A stretch of DNA of 64,000 nt from CBDBLK01 sp965243145 (GCA_965243145.1 CBDEUB010000002.1:1860001-1924000), one strand, 5' to 3'; counted from the first letter of the stretch, positions 1 through 9,299 are shown. A program made the numbers and translations. The notes: generated by a model not told the origin, from the sequence alone.

Positions 1-432
1 GGAATGGAAACTCCTTTGTCATTGGCCCCATTGGTTTTCCTAAGTCTTTTAATTTTATTCTTTTATTCTGGAGAACTTAATCTTTTAAGTGTTGGAAAAA
101 TTTTTTCGCAGTCTCGTGGAGTAGATTTTGAGAAAAAAATTAAGGTTATTTTAATTGTCATTTCTTTTTTAATAGCTTCTATTGTAGCTGAATGTGGCCC
201 TATCGGATTTATTGGACTCATTATTCCCCATATAGTGAAAGGTATTCTTGGCAGAGACCATCGTTTTTTGATTGGGGCCTGTTTTATGGTAGGTGGTGCC
301 TTTTTGGGATGTTGTGATCTTGTTGCTCGCACTTTTTTTCAGTATTCTGTCATTCCTGTAGGTGTGATAACTGCTTTTTTGGGAGGCCTATTTTTTTTAT
401 GGGTTCTTATAAAGAAAGCTAATAGAAGGTAG
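1..432 (+). CDS. FecCD/BtuC-type ABC transporter permease, C-terminal part
   Basis: This is the C-terminal half of an inner-membrane permease of the FecCD/BtuC family, which imports iron-siderophore, haem or cobalamin with a periplasmic binding protein and an ATPase. The family signature is visible in the segment GPIGFIGLIIPHIVKGILGR, followed by hydrophobic helices and a short basic tail. Full-length members have about 330 residues, so roughly the first 190 lie upstream of the window. The frame is open to base 1, so the ATG at position 4 is probably internal. Substrate cannot be told from this piece. Confidence 0.85.
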   Translation, partial: GMETPLSLAPLVFLSLLILFFYSGELNLLSVGKIFSQSRGVDFEKKIKVILIVISFLIASIVAECGPIGFIGLIIPHIVKGILGRDHRFLIGACFMVGGAFLGCCDLVARTFFQYSVIPVGVITAFLGGLFFLWVLIKKANRR

Positions 433-433
433 A

Positions 434-1543
434 TTAAAGTTTCATTAATCTAAGTTTAACGCTCTCTTTTTTCCCTTGTCTAAGGTAATGAAGTGTAATT
501 TCATCTCCAACTTTGTATTTTTCTAATGTGTGGTAAATATCATCGTAGGAATTTATTTCATGTTTATCAATGGCAATAATAATATCCCCGATATGATAGC
601 GTCTTTGACGATCGCGTCCCATTCCTATTAACCCCGCTTGACCTGCGGGAGATTTGGGATTTACACTTCTAATGACAATTCCTTTTTCAATTCCAAAATG
701 GCGCTTGGCCGAGTCATCAAGAAGGGCAACTCCAAGCCCAGGACGATCTATTTTTCCATGCTTAATCAATTGAGGCACAATTCTTTTAATAGTATTGATG
801 GGAACTGCAAAGCCAATGCCTGCACTGGAACCTGAAGTGCTATAGATAACGGTATTCATTCCAATCACTTTATTGTTGCTATTTAATAATGGCCCACCTG
901 AGTTGCCTTGGTTGATAGAAGAATCAGTTTGAATCATTCCATGAATTTTAACACCGCCAACCCCTTGTATTTTTCTTCCCAGGGCCGAAATAATTCCTGC
1001 CGTAATGGTTTGATCAAGTCCAAAAGGATTTCCAATAGCTATGGCCTTTTGACCTACTTTGAGTTGGGAAGAGTCTCCAATTTCAACGGGATAGAGTTGT
1101 TTAGGCATCGTTTCGAGTTTGAGGACAGCAATATCTTTTTGAGGTTCTGCACCAACTATTTTGGCCTTATATTTTTTCGTATCCTTATGAAATGAAATTT
1201 GAAAAGAGTTACTTTTGTCGACGACATGGTAATTGGTTACAACATGGCCTAAATGATCCCATACAAATCCTGAACCTACTCCTGCTGGAATTTCTGTAGC
1301 ATCAAAATCAAGGAACCAACCACGGCGGATTAATTGCATTCCTGAGACATTAACCACTGAACGAACATTTTTGTTGAAAACATCAATCGTATTTTTTTCG
1401 TATTCGAGAAGGGTTTGGGCCTCTTTTGCCGTTGGGGTGGTTTCGTTCCGCCCGAAAAGTGCTTGAACTTCTTGCAAAAAATAGTTAAAAACAAAGATAC
1501 TGGAAAGAGCGAAAAGAAGGTTTCTTAAATAGCTTTTTTTCAT
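434..1543 (-). CDS. HtrA/DegS-like periplasmic serine protease with one PDZ domain
   Basis: Trypsin-like serine protease of the HtrA family, acting in envelope protein quality control or signalling. The N-terminus is basic and then hydrophobic (about residues 1-25), fitting a signal anchor. The catalytic triad is visible: His near residue 106 (NYHVVD), Asp near 137 (KDIAVLKLE) and Ser near 215 (NQGNSGGPLL). A single C-terminal PDZ domain follows (about residues 265-365), as in DegS rather than the two-PDZ DegP. The frame also opens with a GTG at 1555, four codons upstream; the ATG followed by Lys-Lys is preferred, but neither start has a convincing ribosome site. It converges on the permease gene with a one-base gap. 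Confidence 0.9.
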   Translation of the reverse strand: MKKSYLRNLLFALSSIFVFNYFLQEVQALFGRNETTPTAKEAQTLLEYEKNTIDVFNKNVRSVVNVSGMQLIRRGWFLDFDATEIPAGVGSGFVWDHLGHVVTNYHVVDKSNSFQISFHKDTKKYKAKIVGAEPQKDIAVLKLETMPKQLYPVEIGDSSQLKVGQKAIAIGNPFGLDQTITAGIISALGRKIQGVGGVKIHGMIQTDSSINQGNSGGPLLNSNNKVIGMNTVIYSTSGSSAGIGFAVPINTIKRIVPQLIKHGKIDRPGLGVALLDDSAKRHFGIEKGIVIRSVNPKSPAGQAGLIGMGRDRQRRYHIGDIIIAIDKHEINSYDDIYHTLEKYKVGDEITLHYLRQGKKESVKLRLMKL

Positions 1544-1629
1544 TTTATGGCCCACTAAACCTATTATATGTTCTTACTTACTTCTGGATTAGGAATTGTG
1601 TCAAGAAATAATGCTCTGGATTATGAGAA

Positions 1630-2529
1630 ATGCAAATAAAGTATTTTAATCGACAAACTCGAAGAATGGAAATGGAAAAAGTTTATGGAGAGGCGGTTCT
1701 CAAGTGGCTTTATACGAGTTTTTGGGGGTGTTGTTTAATGCGGCCTTCGATCATGGCCTTATTGAGTCGAATTTATGGATATTTTCAATCTTCTCCACTC
1801 TCTAAGCGTAAAATTGCCCCTTTTATAGAAAATTTTGAAATTTGTATGGACGATTTTTTACCGGCAGATGGGCGAGGGGCAAATGACCCTTATGGCCATT
1901 TTAATGAGTTTTTTATACGGCGCTTCAAAAAAGGCCGGCGAATTTTTGTGCAGGGTAAAAAAATCCCAGCTTTTAGTGAGGCCCGCTATTTTGGCCATGA
2001 GTGTATTAACGAACAAGAAACAGTGCCAGTCAAAGGCCAGTTTTTGACCGCCTTTCAAATTTTGAATCACTCTAAATGGTATTCCTGTTTTGAAGCTGGC
2101 CCATTGCTCATTGCTCGCTTGTGCCCCGTAGACTATCACCGTTTTCATTTTCCCGATAAGGGAAAAATTTTAGATTTTTATCCCATTAAGGGGGGCCTCC
2201 ATTCTGTGAATCCTTTCGCTCTCAAAAAATACCCTGGCATTTTTATGATGAATGAAAGGCAAGTTTCTATACTTGAAACAGAGATATTTGGAAAGTTGGC
2301 CTATGTTGAGGTTGGAGCAATGTGCGTGGGAAAAATCTTTCAAAGTTTTAAGGAAAAAGTTTTTATACGAGGACAGGAAAAAGGTTATTTTCTTTTTGGA
2401 GGTTCAACTATCTTAGTTTTTGGTGAAAAGGGAAAATGGAGGCCCTCACTGGATATTATTGAAAATACTAATAAAGGTCTGGAAACATATTTGCATTTAG
2501 GGACTGAAGTGGGGGTTATGCTTGATTAG
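1630..2529 (+). CDS. psd: phosphatidylserine decarboxylase (type II)
   Basis: Converts phosphatidylserine to phosphatidylethanolamine at the inner membrane, using a pyruvoyl group made by self-cleavage. The N-terminal pattern (NRQTRRMEMEKVYGE) is typical of the roughly 300-residue PSD-II group, as are FNEFFIRR (about 91-98), the His-containing block CPVDYHRFHFP (165-175), VEVGAMCVG (227-234) and GGST (257-260), whose Ser259 should become the pyruvoyl group. Oddity: where relatives have PADG, with the Asp of the self-processing triad, this protein reads PAFSE (113-117), so that Asp seems to be missing. The stop codon overlaps the stop of the convergent UbiB-like gene. Confidence 0.9.
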   Translation: MQIKYFNRQTRRMEMEKVYGEAVLKWLYTSFWGCCLMRPSIMALLSRIYGYFQSSPLSKRKIAPFIENFEICMDDFLPADGRGANDPYGHFNEFFIRRFKKGRRIFVQGKKIPAFSEARYFGHECINEQETVPVKGQFLTAFQILNHSKWYSCFEAGPLLIARLCPVDYHRFHFPDKGKILDFYPIKGGLHSVNPFALKKYPGIFMMNERQVSILETEIFGKLAYVEVGAMCVGKIFQSFKEKVFIRGQEKGYFLFGGSTILVFGEKGKWRPSLDIIENTNKGLETYLHLGTEVGVMLD

Positions 2530-4241
2530 TGTCTTAGGAGGAATATCGATCTTGTGAAAAGTATTGTTCCTAGTATCCAAAAAAACCATGTTAGGTTTGA
2601 AATATCTTGAAAACTTTTTATTTCTGATGGAGAAATGAAAACTGACCCACAGATAATAAATACTGATGTTAAAAGGCAAAATCCAAGAAAAATGAGGGAA
2701 TTATTAATTTGCTTTAAAGGCCTTTGGTGGCCTCGTAATAATATCTCGTGAGCATAACCTTTTCTTGACCATTCTTTGAGAAACCATTTAAAGTGTCTTG
2801 GCACACTTCTGCTAAAGGTTGCTAAATCTTTGGCCGCCCAAATCCCCTCTTCAATGATTTCGTCCTTGCTGAAAGAATCTTTTACAATTTGATGAATATC
2901 TTCTTCGAGAGTAGCATAAATATCAAAATCTATCCCAATAGAGCGTCCGACACCATCGAGAGTAGCAAGACCTCGAAAAAATGAGTACCACTCCCTAGGT
3001 AGAAATATTTGATGTTTTTTTAGTGTTTTGATAACCGATTTTATGATCATGCTAAAATTGGCCTGCTGAGCGGTAAGTCCAATAAAAGGAGAGAGCGCTT
3101 CTTTTACATCAATAGTTAAAGTATCAATATCAGGAATCCGTTCATATTCGGCAATATCAAGAAATTCAAACACCAGGTTTTCATAATTGAATGTCAACAT
3201 AGCATAAACAATTGCTATAAATGATTTTCTTCCCCGTCGAGAGAGAGTACCCATCAGACCAAAATCAATGAGTCCAATTTGTTGATTTGCAAGAAAAAAG
3301 AAATTGCCTCCATGCAAATCGGCATGAAAATGGCCTTCTAGCAAAAATGTTCTAATAAAAGTTTTTAATCCTTGATTAAGTTTTAGTTGAAGAATCTCTT
3401 TGTGTGGCCCTAATTCTTGTGTATTGCTGAACGGGATTCCTTCTAAATATTCCATAACTAATAAGTTTTCTCGTGAGAAATCATTATAAAATTTGGGAAT
3501 ATAAAAATAATTTTCAGAATCATGTTTTTTTAAAACTTCGCTAAATCTTTTAGCATTAAGGGTTTCAATATTAAAATTGAGTTCGTTAAAAAGGGCAAAA
3601 GTAAAATCATTGATAATACGAGAAACACCCAGAAATTTGACTTCTTCAGAGATTTTTTCTGCTTGATTGGCCACAAATTTTAATAGAAAGAAATCAGTTT
3701 TAATTTCTTTTTCAATACCAGGTCTGCGAACTTTTAAGACAACTTTATCTCCATTTTTGAGCTTCCCTTTATAAACTACTCCAACAGAAGCAGTCCCGAT
3801 GGGTTTTTCTTCAACATGAAGGAAAATTTCCTCGATTTTTTTCCCTAAATTTTTTTCAACATTCCGACGCACTTGAGTAAAGGCCACTGGACGAACTTTA
3901 TCTCTTAACATTTTCATTTCTTTGATGAAGGATGGATCAAAAAGATCTTCCCGTGAGGCCAAAAGCTGTCCAAATTTGATAAACGCAGGCCCTAACTCTT
4001 CAAAACAAAGACGCAATCGGTACCCTAAGATTTGCCCTCTGTCCAAGCGGCCTGTTTTTTTTAATTCTGATTTAATACTGATGCCCGATTTAGGCAGAAC
4101 AAAGGAAGGAATTGAGGAAATAACTCCCCGAGAAATAAACTCAGCGAAACCATTTTTGGCAAAAACTAAAACAATTTCTTGTAATCGAGAAACATTGCGA
4201 ATCGTTTTGGAAAGTTCGAGGCCAGTCTTAATCAAACCCAT
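2526..4241 (-). CDS. ABC1/UbiB-family atypical kinase-like protein
   Basis: Member of the ABC1/ADCK/UbiB family of protein-kinase-like ATPases, which in bacteria support ubiquinone or other isoprenoid-lipid biosynthesis at the membrane. Visible family motifs, in order: KFGQLLASREDLF (KxGQ motif), a nucleotide loop GTASVGVVYKG, a lysine strand LKVRRPG, HADLHGGNFFF (catalytic loop) and LIDFGLMG (DFG-like). Two hydrophobic segments at the C-terminus probably anchor it in the membrane, as in UbiB. The frame opens at 4262, but GGGAGG nine bases before the ATG at 4241 marks that as the likely start (571 residues). Its convergent partner is psd. Whether it serves ubiquinone or menaquinone metabolism cannot be told. 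Confidence 0.85.
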   Translation of the reverse strand: MGLIKTGLELSKTIRNVSRLQEIVLVFAKNGFAEFISRGVISSIPSFVLPKSGISIKSELKKTGRLDRGQILGYRLRLCFEELGPAFIKFGQLLASREDLFDPSFIKEMKMLRDKVRPVAFTQVRRNVEKNLGKKIEEIFLHVEEKPIGTASVGVVYKGKLKNGDKVVLKVRRPGIEKEIKTDFFLLKFVANQAEKISEEVKFLGVSRIINDFTFALFNELNFNIETLNAKRFSEVLKKHDSENYFYIPKFYNDFSRENLLVMEYLEGIPFSNTQELGPHKEILQLKLNQGLKTFIRTFLLEGHFHADLHGGNFFFLANQQIGLIDFGLMGTLSRRGRKSFIAIVYAMLTFNYENLVFEFLDIAEYERIPDIDTLTIDVKEALSPFIGLTAQQANFSMIIKSVIKTLKKHQIFLPREWYSFFRGLATLDGVGRSIGIDFDIYATLEEDIHQIVKDSFSKDEIIEEGIWAAKDLATFSRSVPRHFKWFLKEWSRKGYAHEILLRGHQRPLKQINNSLIFLGFCLLTSVFIICGSVFISPSEIKSFQDISNLTWFFWILGTILFTRSIFLLRH

Positions 4242-4335
4242 TTTCAAAATCCTCCCTCTCATTGTACCCTAAATTCTGTAATCAAAGTGTCTTCTTGTTC
4301 TGCTGTGTGTCTTTGGTGCTGAGGTGGTTTTTTTC

Positions 4336-6234
4336 GTGAACTTTATGTCTTTATTAAAAATCAAGGCCAATTTTTCATATAAAACTGGCCTTATCATGTC
4401 ATACGATGCCTTTTTCATCGTTTTTTGCTTTTTAGTGTCATTTTCTCTTCGTTATGATGAATTATTCCCTGAAATATTTAGTCAACCTTACTTTTGGAAA
4501 GTCCTGATCATTTCAAGTATCGCCCACTTTATCTCTTTTTATTTGGCCGGCATGTACAAAGTCATATGGCGCTTTTCGGGCCTTTTCGACCTTCTCAAAA
4601 TTTTTAGAGGGGTTGGTATGGCCACCTTGCTCAATATTTTGATTCTTTTTTTGGCCACTCGATTGGAAAATTTACCCCGATCCATTTTTTTCATAAATGC
4701 TTTTCTCCTGATTATTTTTTTGGGAGGCGGGCGTTTCATTTATAGAATTATTGCCGATAGACACAAGTTTTTTCACACCGATAAATCTCAATTTACGAGG
4801 GTTATTGTGGTTGGAGCAGGCCGTGGTGGGGAAAGAATCCTAAGGGAAATTAAAAATAATCCTGAACTGAAACTCAATGTTGTGGGCCTCGTTGATGACG
4901 ACCCTGAAAAACGAGGAAAAACATTGCACAATACCAAAGTTATTGGCCAAATAAAAGATATTTCATTGTTGGCCAAAAAAACTTCTGCCCAAAAAATTTT
5001 TATTGCTATTTCTTCTGCTTCCCATCAACAGATGAAAGAAATTATAAAATTTTGTCGTCAAACTTCTTTGGAAATTAGAACTTTACCAAGGCCCAACGCC
5101 ATTTTCCATGACCCTGTAGGATTGGCACAGCTGCGCGCTTTAACGCTGGAGGATCTCCTGGGGCGTGAACCGATTCAGTTAGATATTGGTAGAATGCGTA
5201 GTATGATTGGTGAGAAAACAGTACTTATTACAGGTGCTGGAGGATCGATAGGTTCTGAGTTATGTCTCCAGGTTTTAAAACTTGGGCCAAAACGGCTTGT
5301 TCTTTTTGAATTGACAGAACTTTTTCTCTATAACTTGGAGGCCAGGCTAGGGAATTTTGAAGACGCCATTTTCCAAGTCATTCCTGTTATTGGAGATGTG
5401 AGAAATAAAAACTCATTAGAAAGAGTTTTTATTCGGTATCGGCCTGAGATCGTTTTTCATGCAGCGGCCTATAAACATGTGCCCATGATGGAAAGAAATC
5501 CCAGAGAGGCCATTAACACCAATATTTTTGGAAGCAAAAATGTTGCTGATTTGGCCCTAAAATATAAGTCAGAAAAATTTGTCTTCATTTCTACAGATAA
5601 GGCCGTCAATCCAACCAATGTCATGGGAACCAGTAAAAGAATTGCTGAAATGGTTTGTCAATCTTTAAATGAAATGGGAAACACTAAATTTATTTCATTG
5701 CGTTTTGGGAATGTATTGGGTTCCAGCGGTTCTGTAGTGCCTCTTTTCAAGGAGCAAATTCAAAAAGGAGGCCCTATAACTATAACTCATCCAGATATTA
5801 AGCGCTATTTTATGAGTATTCCTGAGGCATGTCAGCTTATTATTCAGGCCGGCTCTTTTGGCCAAGGAAGGGAAATTTTTATTTTAGATATGGGAGAACC
5901 TGTCTATATTAGAGATTTGGCGAAAGAAATGATTAGACTTTCTGGAGCGGAAAAGGATGAAATAGAGATAGTTTATACAGGTCTGAGAGTGGGAGAAAAA
6001 CTTTACGAAGAAATGACAGGTCAACAAGAAGTGCTTCTATCAACTGGCCATTCTAAAGTTAAAGTTATCAAAACTAGCGCAATCCCTCAAAATTTCCACA
6101 TTTTACTTCAAGAGCTTGAAAATAAAATTTCTATACTTGATTCCATCGAACTTAAATCTTTTTTAAAAAAATTGGTACCTGAATACGAAATAGCTTACGA
6201 TGATTTGGATTCTCAAAACAGTTCAATGCACTAA
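4336..6234 (+). CDS. CapD/PglF/FlaA1-type membrane UDP-sugar 4,6-dehydratase
   Basis: Membrane-bound nucleotide-sugar dehydratase that makes a UDP-4-keto-6-deoxy-HexNAc, the first step to bacillosamine, QuiNAc, FucNAc and similar sugars. Layout: about four N-terminal membrane helices (to about residue 145), a first Rossmann domain (VVGAGRGGERI), then the catalytic SDR domain with ITGAGGSIGSELC. The active-site region STDKAVNPTNVMGTSKR has Met where ordinary epimerases have Tyr, as in FlaA1, PglF and WbpM. GAGGTGG eight bases before the GTG at 4336 supports that start; the frame also has a GTG at 4324 and an ATG at 4345. The next gene, a PglC-type transferase, starts five bases after the stop, so they are probably co-transcribed. 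Confidence 0.9.
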   Translation: MNFMSLLKIKANFSYKTGLIMSYDAFFIVFCFLVSFSLRYDELFPEIFSQPYFWKVLIISSIAHFISFYLAGMYKVIWRFSGLFDLLKIFRGVGMATLLNILILFLATRLENLPRSIFFINAFLLIIFLGGGRFIYRIIADRHKFFHTDKSQFTRVIVVGAGRGGERILREIKNNPELKLNVVGLVDDDPEKRGKTLHNTKVIGQIKDISLLAKKTSAQKIFIAISSASHQQMKEIIKFCRQTSLEIRTLPRPNAIFHDPVGLAQLRALTLEDLLGREPIQLDIGRMRSMIGEKTVLITGAGGSIGSELCLQVLKLGPKRLVLFELTELFLYNLEARLGNFEDAIFQVIPVIGDVRNKNSLERVFIRYRPEIVFHAAAYKHVPMMERNPREAINTNIFGSKNVADLALKYKSEKFVFISTDKAVNPTNVMGTSKRIAEMVCQSLNEMGNTKFISLRFGNVLGSSGSVVPLFKEQIQKGGPITITHPDIKRYFMSIPEACQLIIQAGSFGQGREIFILDMGEPVYIRDLAKEMIRLSGAEKDEIEIVYTGLRVGEKLYEEMTGQQEVLLSTGHSKVKVIKTSAIPQNFHILLQELENKISILDSIELKSFLKKLVPEYEIAYDDLDSQNSSMH

Positions 6235-6239
6235 TCGCT

Positions 6240-6839
6240 ATGAGGAAAATTAAATATCTATTAGATTTTATTTTAGCATTTATTTTTTTATTATTGCTTT
6301 CACCACTGTTTGTGTTAGTGGCCATATCAATTCGGATAAAATTTGGGAATCCGATTTTTTTTTCTCAAATCAGGCCTGGATTTCAAGCAAGGCCATTTAG
6401 AATTTATAAATTTAGAACCATGACAATGGAACGAGATAAGTTGGGCAATTTATTATCTGATGAGCAAAGATTAATGTTTTTGGGGAAAATTTTACGAGCA
6501 TTAAGTTTAGATGAACTTCCTCAACTCATTAATGTTTTAAAGGGAGAATTGAGTTTAGTAGGCCCTAGGCCACTGCTGATGGAATATTTATCCATTTATA
6601 CAGAAAGAGAAAAAAAACGCCACTTAGTTAGGCCAGGTATAACTGGTTGGGCACAAGTCAATGGCCGTAATGCCATTAGTTGGAAGCAAAAATTTGAACT
6701 TGACATTTGGTATGTTGAAAATTGGAGTTTTTGGCTTGACTTAAAAATTCTTTTTCTAACACTATTTAAAGTTCTTAAAAGAAAAGATATTCAAAATTCT
6801 AAATTAATAACAATGCCACCTTATGATGGCCATGAGTAA
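6240..6839 (+). CDS. polyprenyl-phosphate glycosyl-1-phosphate transferase (PglC/WcaJ-type)
   Basis: Transfers a sugar-1-phosphate from a UDP-sugar to undecaprenyl phosphate, starting assembly of a lipid-linked glycan on the inner membrane. At 199 residues it has the size of the minimal PglC type: one N-terminal hydrophobic segment (about 8-30), then the cytoplasmic catalytic domain with YKFRTM, the Asp-Glu pair in SLDELPQLINVLKGE, LVGPRP and RPGITGWAQVNGRN. It directly follows the 4,6-dehydratase, and a PglE-type aminotransferase and PglD-type acetyltransferase lie just downstream on the other strand. That context suggests diNAc-bacillosamine or a related sugar as its substrate. Confidence 0.9.
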   Translation: MRKIKYLLDFILAFIFLLLLSPLFVLVAISIRIKFGNPIFFSQIRPGFQARPFRIYKFRTMTMERDKLGNLLSDEQRLMFLGKILRALSLDELPQLINVLKGELSLVGPRPLLMEYLSIYTEREKKRHLVRPGITGWAQVNGRNAISWKQKFELDIWYVENWSFWLDLKILFLTLFKVLKRKDIQNSKLITMPPYDGHE

Positions 6840-6934
6840 TACTAAATTGGCACTACAAAAAATTAAATTTTTGATAACTCATTATGATCAAATGAAAAAC
6901 TGCGATAAAAATCGATTACTTGAGAAGTATTCAA

Positions 6935-8173
6935 ATGCATCAGAGAGATAGCAAACCTGGCCTACAACAAAATGGCCTACAACAAAATGGCCTGCAATGT
7001 GATCAATTGCGAATTTTTAGGGTTGCTTCTGTGGCTATGGCCTTTACTCATATATGGAGTCAGTTAAAAATTTATAAGCAAGAAGGGCGTGATGTCATTT
7101 TGGCCTCTGCTCGTGATAACTTCTTTCCCAAGATAAAAGAACTTGGCCTTCAACATAAAGAATTAAATATTTATAGACAAATTTCTCCCTTACAGGATGT
7201 AATAGGTATTTGCCAACTTATAAAACTTATTCGCAAAAGTAGGCCTCATATTCTTCATTCTTCAACTCCTAAGGCCGGACTTATTTGTGCTATTGCTGGC
7301 GTTGTGGCCAAAGTTCCTGTGAGGATTCATACTTTTACGGGACAAAGATGGGCCACATTAAAGGGGATTAGAAGATGGTTGCTAAAAAAAATTGATACTT
7401 TAATTTCTTGTTTAAACACTAAAGTTTATTCAGATTCACCTTCACAAAACCAATTTTTAATAGAACAGGGAATAGTCAAAAGAGAAAAGATAGCTTGTTT
7501 GCACAAAGGAAGTTTAGGAGGCATTGACCTAGAATATTTTAATCGAAGTCATATTGGCCCTAGGGATGAAATCCTGAGTGATTATGAAATTCCGCTAGAC
7601 ACTACTATTCTACTGTATTTAGGGCGTATTAATAAAGATAAGGGTATTAACGAATTAGTTGAAGCTTTCGCAAACTTCAATAAAAAGGCCGTTGTTCCCG
7701 TTTATTTATTATTGGTTGGCCCTTATGAAAATAAACTTGATCCTTTAGAAAATCGTACTCTTCAATTTATTCAAAACACTAAGAATATAAAAATGTTGGA
7801 ATCAACTTTAACGCCGGAAAAATTTTATTCTGTCGCTGACATTTTTTGCCTTCCAAGTTATCGAGAAGGTTTTGGAACAGTCATTTTGGAGGCCTCTGCC
7901 TACGGCATTCCGAGTATTGGCACTCGAATACCGGGATTGATTGATGCAATTGAAGATAATATGACGGGAATTTTAGTTGAACCTGGCAATATTTTGGCCC
8001 TTGAAATGGCCCTAGAAAAAATGATTTACCAACCAGATCTCCGAAAAAAACTTGGCAGCGCTGCTTATGAGAGAGTTATTCGAGATTTTGATCATAATTT
8101 TATGGCCAAAAAACAATGGGAGGAATATCAGTCATTATTTGATCAAATTCAAGGAAATAAAGTTAATTCTTGA
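6935..8173 (+). CDS. GT4-family glycosyltransferase
   Basis: GT-B-fold retaining glycosyltransferase of family 4. The donor-binding half contains the EX7E motif in SYREGFGTVILEASAYG and a strand YLGRINKDKGI that opens the C-terminal domain. The N-terminal region (about residues 20-180) is the acceptor half. It probably adds the second sugar to the lipid-linked glycan begun by the PglC-type enzyme, as PglA does in Campylobacter. The frame starts at a TTG (6920), but the ATG at 6935 is more likely; neither has a strong ribosome site. Residues near the N-terminus are encoded by a 15-base tandem repeat (GLQQN). Its 3' end overlaps the convergent aminotransferase gene by 11 bases. Confidence 0.88.
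   Translation: MHQRDSKPGLQQNGLQQNGLQCDQLRIFRVASVAMAFTHIWSQLKIYKQEGRDVILASARDNFFPKIKELGLQHKELNIYRQISPLQDVIGICQLIKLIRKSRPHILHSSTPKAGLICAIAGVVAKVPVRIHTFTGQRWATLKGIRRWLLKKIDTLISCLNTKVYSDSPSQNQFLIEQGIVKREKIACLHKGSLGGIDLEYFNRSHIGPRDEILSDYEIPLDTTILLYLGRINKDKGINELVEAFANFNKKAVVPVYLLLVGPYENKLDPLENRTLQFIQNTKNIKMLESTLTPEKFYSVADIFCLPSYREGFGTVILEASAYGIPSIGTRIPGLIDAIEDNMTGILVEPGNILALEMALEKMIYQPDLRKKLGSAAYERVIRDFDHNFMAKKQWEEYQSLFDQIQGNKVNS
6959..7003 (+). repeat. in-frame 15-bp tandem repeat, three units
   Basis: Two identical 15-base units (6959-6973 and 6974-6988) and a third diverged unit (6989-7003) encode GLQQN, GLQQN and GLQCD close to the start of the GT4 glycosyltransferase. Because the unit is five codons long, unit gain or loss would change length without shifting the frame. 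Confidence 0.9.
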
Positions 8174-9299
8174 AAAAATGTTTTATCTTCTCAATAACAA
8201 ATTCTATTTGTTCTCTTGTCATTCTCGAACCAGATGGCAGGCAGACTCCTCTTTGGAAAATATCTTTTGAAATGTCAGAAGTGATATAGAAGTAATCACA
8301 TTTTTGAAATAAGGGTTGCAGGTGCATAGGTTTCCAAACATGACGTGCTTCTATATTATTTGCTTTTAAATATTCAACGAGATCATTTGGTTTTTTTTTA
8401 CAACCGGAAGATATGAGAAAGGTACTTAACCAGCGATTGCTAAAATATTTATTATCTTCTTTGAGAAATTGGATTTCAGCAATATCTGATAGGCCTTCAT
8501 GGTAAAAATTAAAAATATCTCTTCTGGCCATAGTTCTTTTTTCTAAAACTTCTAATTGCGCTTTTCCTATGGCCGCACAAATGTTGCTCATGCGGTAATT
8601 AAAACCCATTTGAGAATGTTGATAAAAAGGGAAATCTTCTCTTGATTGTGTAATAAGTTTGAGAATTATTTTGGCCTCTTCATGGGATTGGGTTATAATG
8701 GCCCCACCTGAAGAGGTCGTGATGATTTTATTACCATTAAATGAAAGAATTCCAAATTTTCCAAAACTGCCACAAGGTCTATTTCTATATTGAGAACCAA
8801 GTGCTTCAGCAGCATCTTCAATTATGGGGACATTAAACTGATCACAAATCTTAATGAGAGGTTCAAAGTCGGCACTCATTCCAAAAAGATCAACAATAAT
8901 AACGGCCTTGGGCAATTTCTTGGTTTTGGCCCTTTTGCATAAAGCATGTTCCAAAACACTTGGAGACATATTCCAAGTTTTTGATTCAGAATCAATAAAA
9001 ACCGGAACTGCTTTTAGATACAATATGGGATTGGCGCTTGCAACAAAAGTCAAACTTGAGCAGAAAACTTCATCTCCAGGCCCTATGCCTAATCTTGTAA
9101 GTGCAACATGAATGGCCGCCGTTCCTGTGTTGGTTGCGACACTAAAATATTTATTTTCACCCATATATTGATTGAGTTCTTTCTCAAAAGAGGTGACAAA
9201 GGGGCCTAAGGGAACTACCCAATTAGACCTAATTGCTTCCTCTACATATTTAATCTCTTTACCACTCATGTGTGGCGGAGAAAGTAAAATTTTTTCCAT
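8163..9299 (-). CDS. DegT/DnrJ/EryC1-family sugar aminotransferase (PglE-like)
   Basis: PLP-dependent aminotransferase acting on a nucleotide-linked 4-keto sugar. Family motifs: NWVVPLGPFVTSFE near the N-terminus, TNTGTAAIHVAL, IIEDAAEALGS (the Asp-Ala-Ala that contacts PLP) and SFNGNKIITTSSGG, whose Lys forms the Schiff base. It should aminate the product of the neighbouring CapD/PglF-type dehydratase, giving a UDP-4-amino-4,6-dideoxy-HexNAc. It overlaps the stop of the acetyltransferase gene (TGATG), so the two are translationally coupled. A GTG one codon upstream (9302) is an alternative start. The exact substrate is inferred from context. Confidence 0.88.
   Translation of the reverse strand: MEKILLSPPHMSGKEIKYVEEAIRSNWVVPLGPFVTSFEKELNQYMGENKYFSVATNTGTAAIHVALTRLGIGPGDEVFCSSLTFVASANPILYLKAVPVFIDSESKTWNMSPSVLEHALCKRAKTKKLPKAVIIVDLFGMSADFEPLIKICDQFNVPIIEDAAEALGSQYRNRPCGSFGKFGILSFNGNKIITTSSGGAIITQSHEEAKIILKLITQSREDFPFYQHSQMGFNYRMSNICAAIGKAQLEVLEKRTMARRDIFNFYHEGLSDIAEIQFLKEDNKYFSNRWLSTFLISSGCKKKPNDLVEYLKANNIEARHVWKPMHLQPLFQKCDYFYITSDISKDIFQRGVCLPSGSRMTREQIEFVIEKIKHFFKN

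Noticed and set aside
432..450. GATTAA/TTAATC inverted repeat between the permease and HtrA genes as a terminator
   Set aside because: Only six A/T-rich pairs around a seven-base loop without a T tract; too weak.
1563..1568. Perfect TATAAT on the minus strand before the HtrA gene
   Set aside because: It is too near the start codons and has no -35 at 16-18 bases; the TTGACA further up is about 30 bases away.
1861..1872. PADG in psd (residues 78-81) as the catalytic Asp motif
   Set aside because: It precedes the FNEFF block, whereas the triad Asp motif follows it in the family.
3922..4272. 116-codon frame antisense to the UbiB-like gene
   Set aside because: It mirrors a strongly coding frame with clear family motifs and has no ribosome site or recognisable product.
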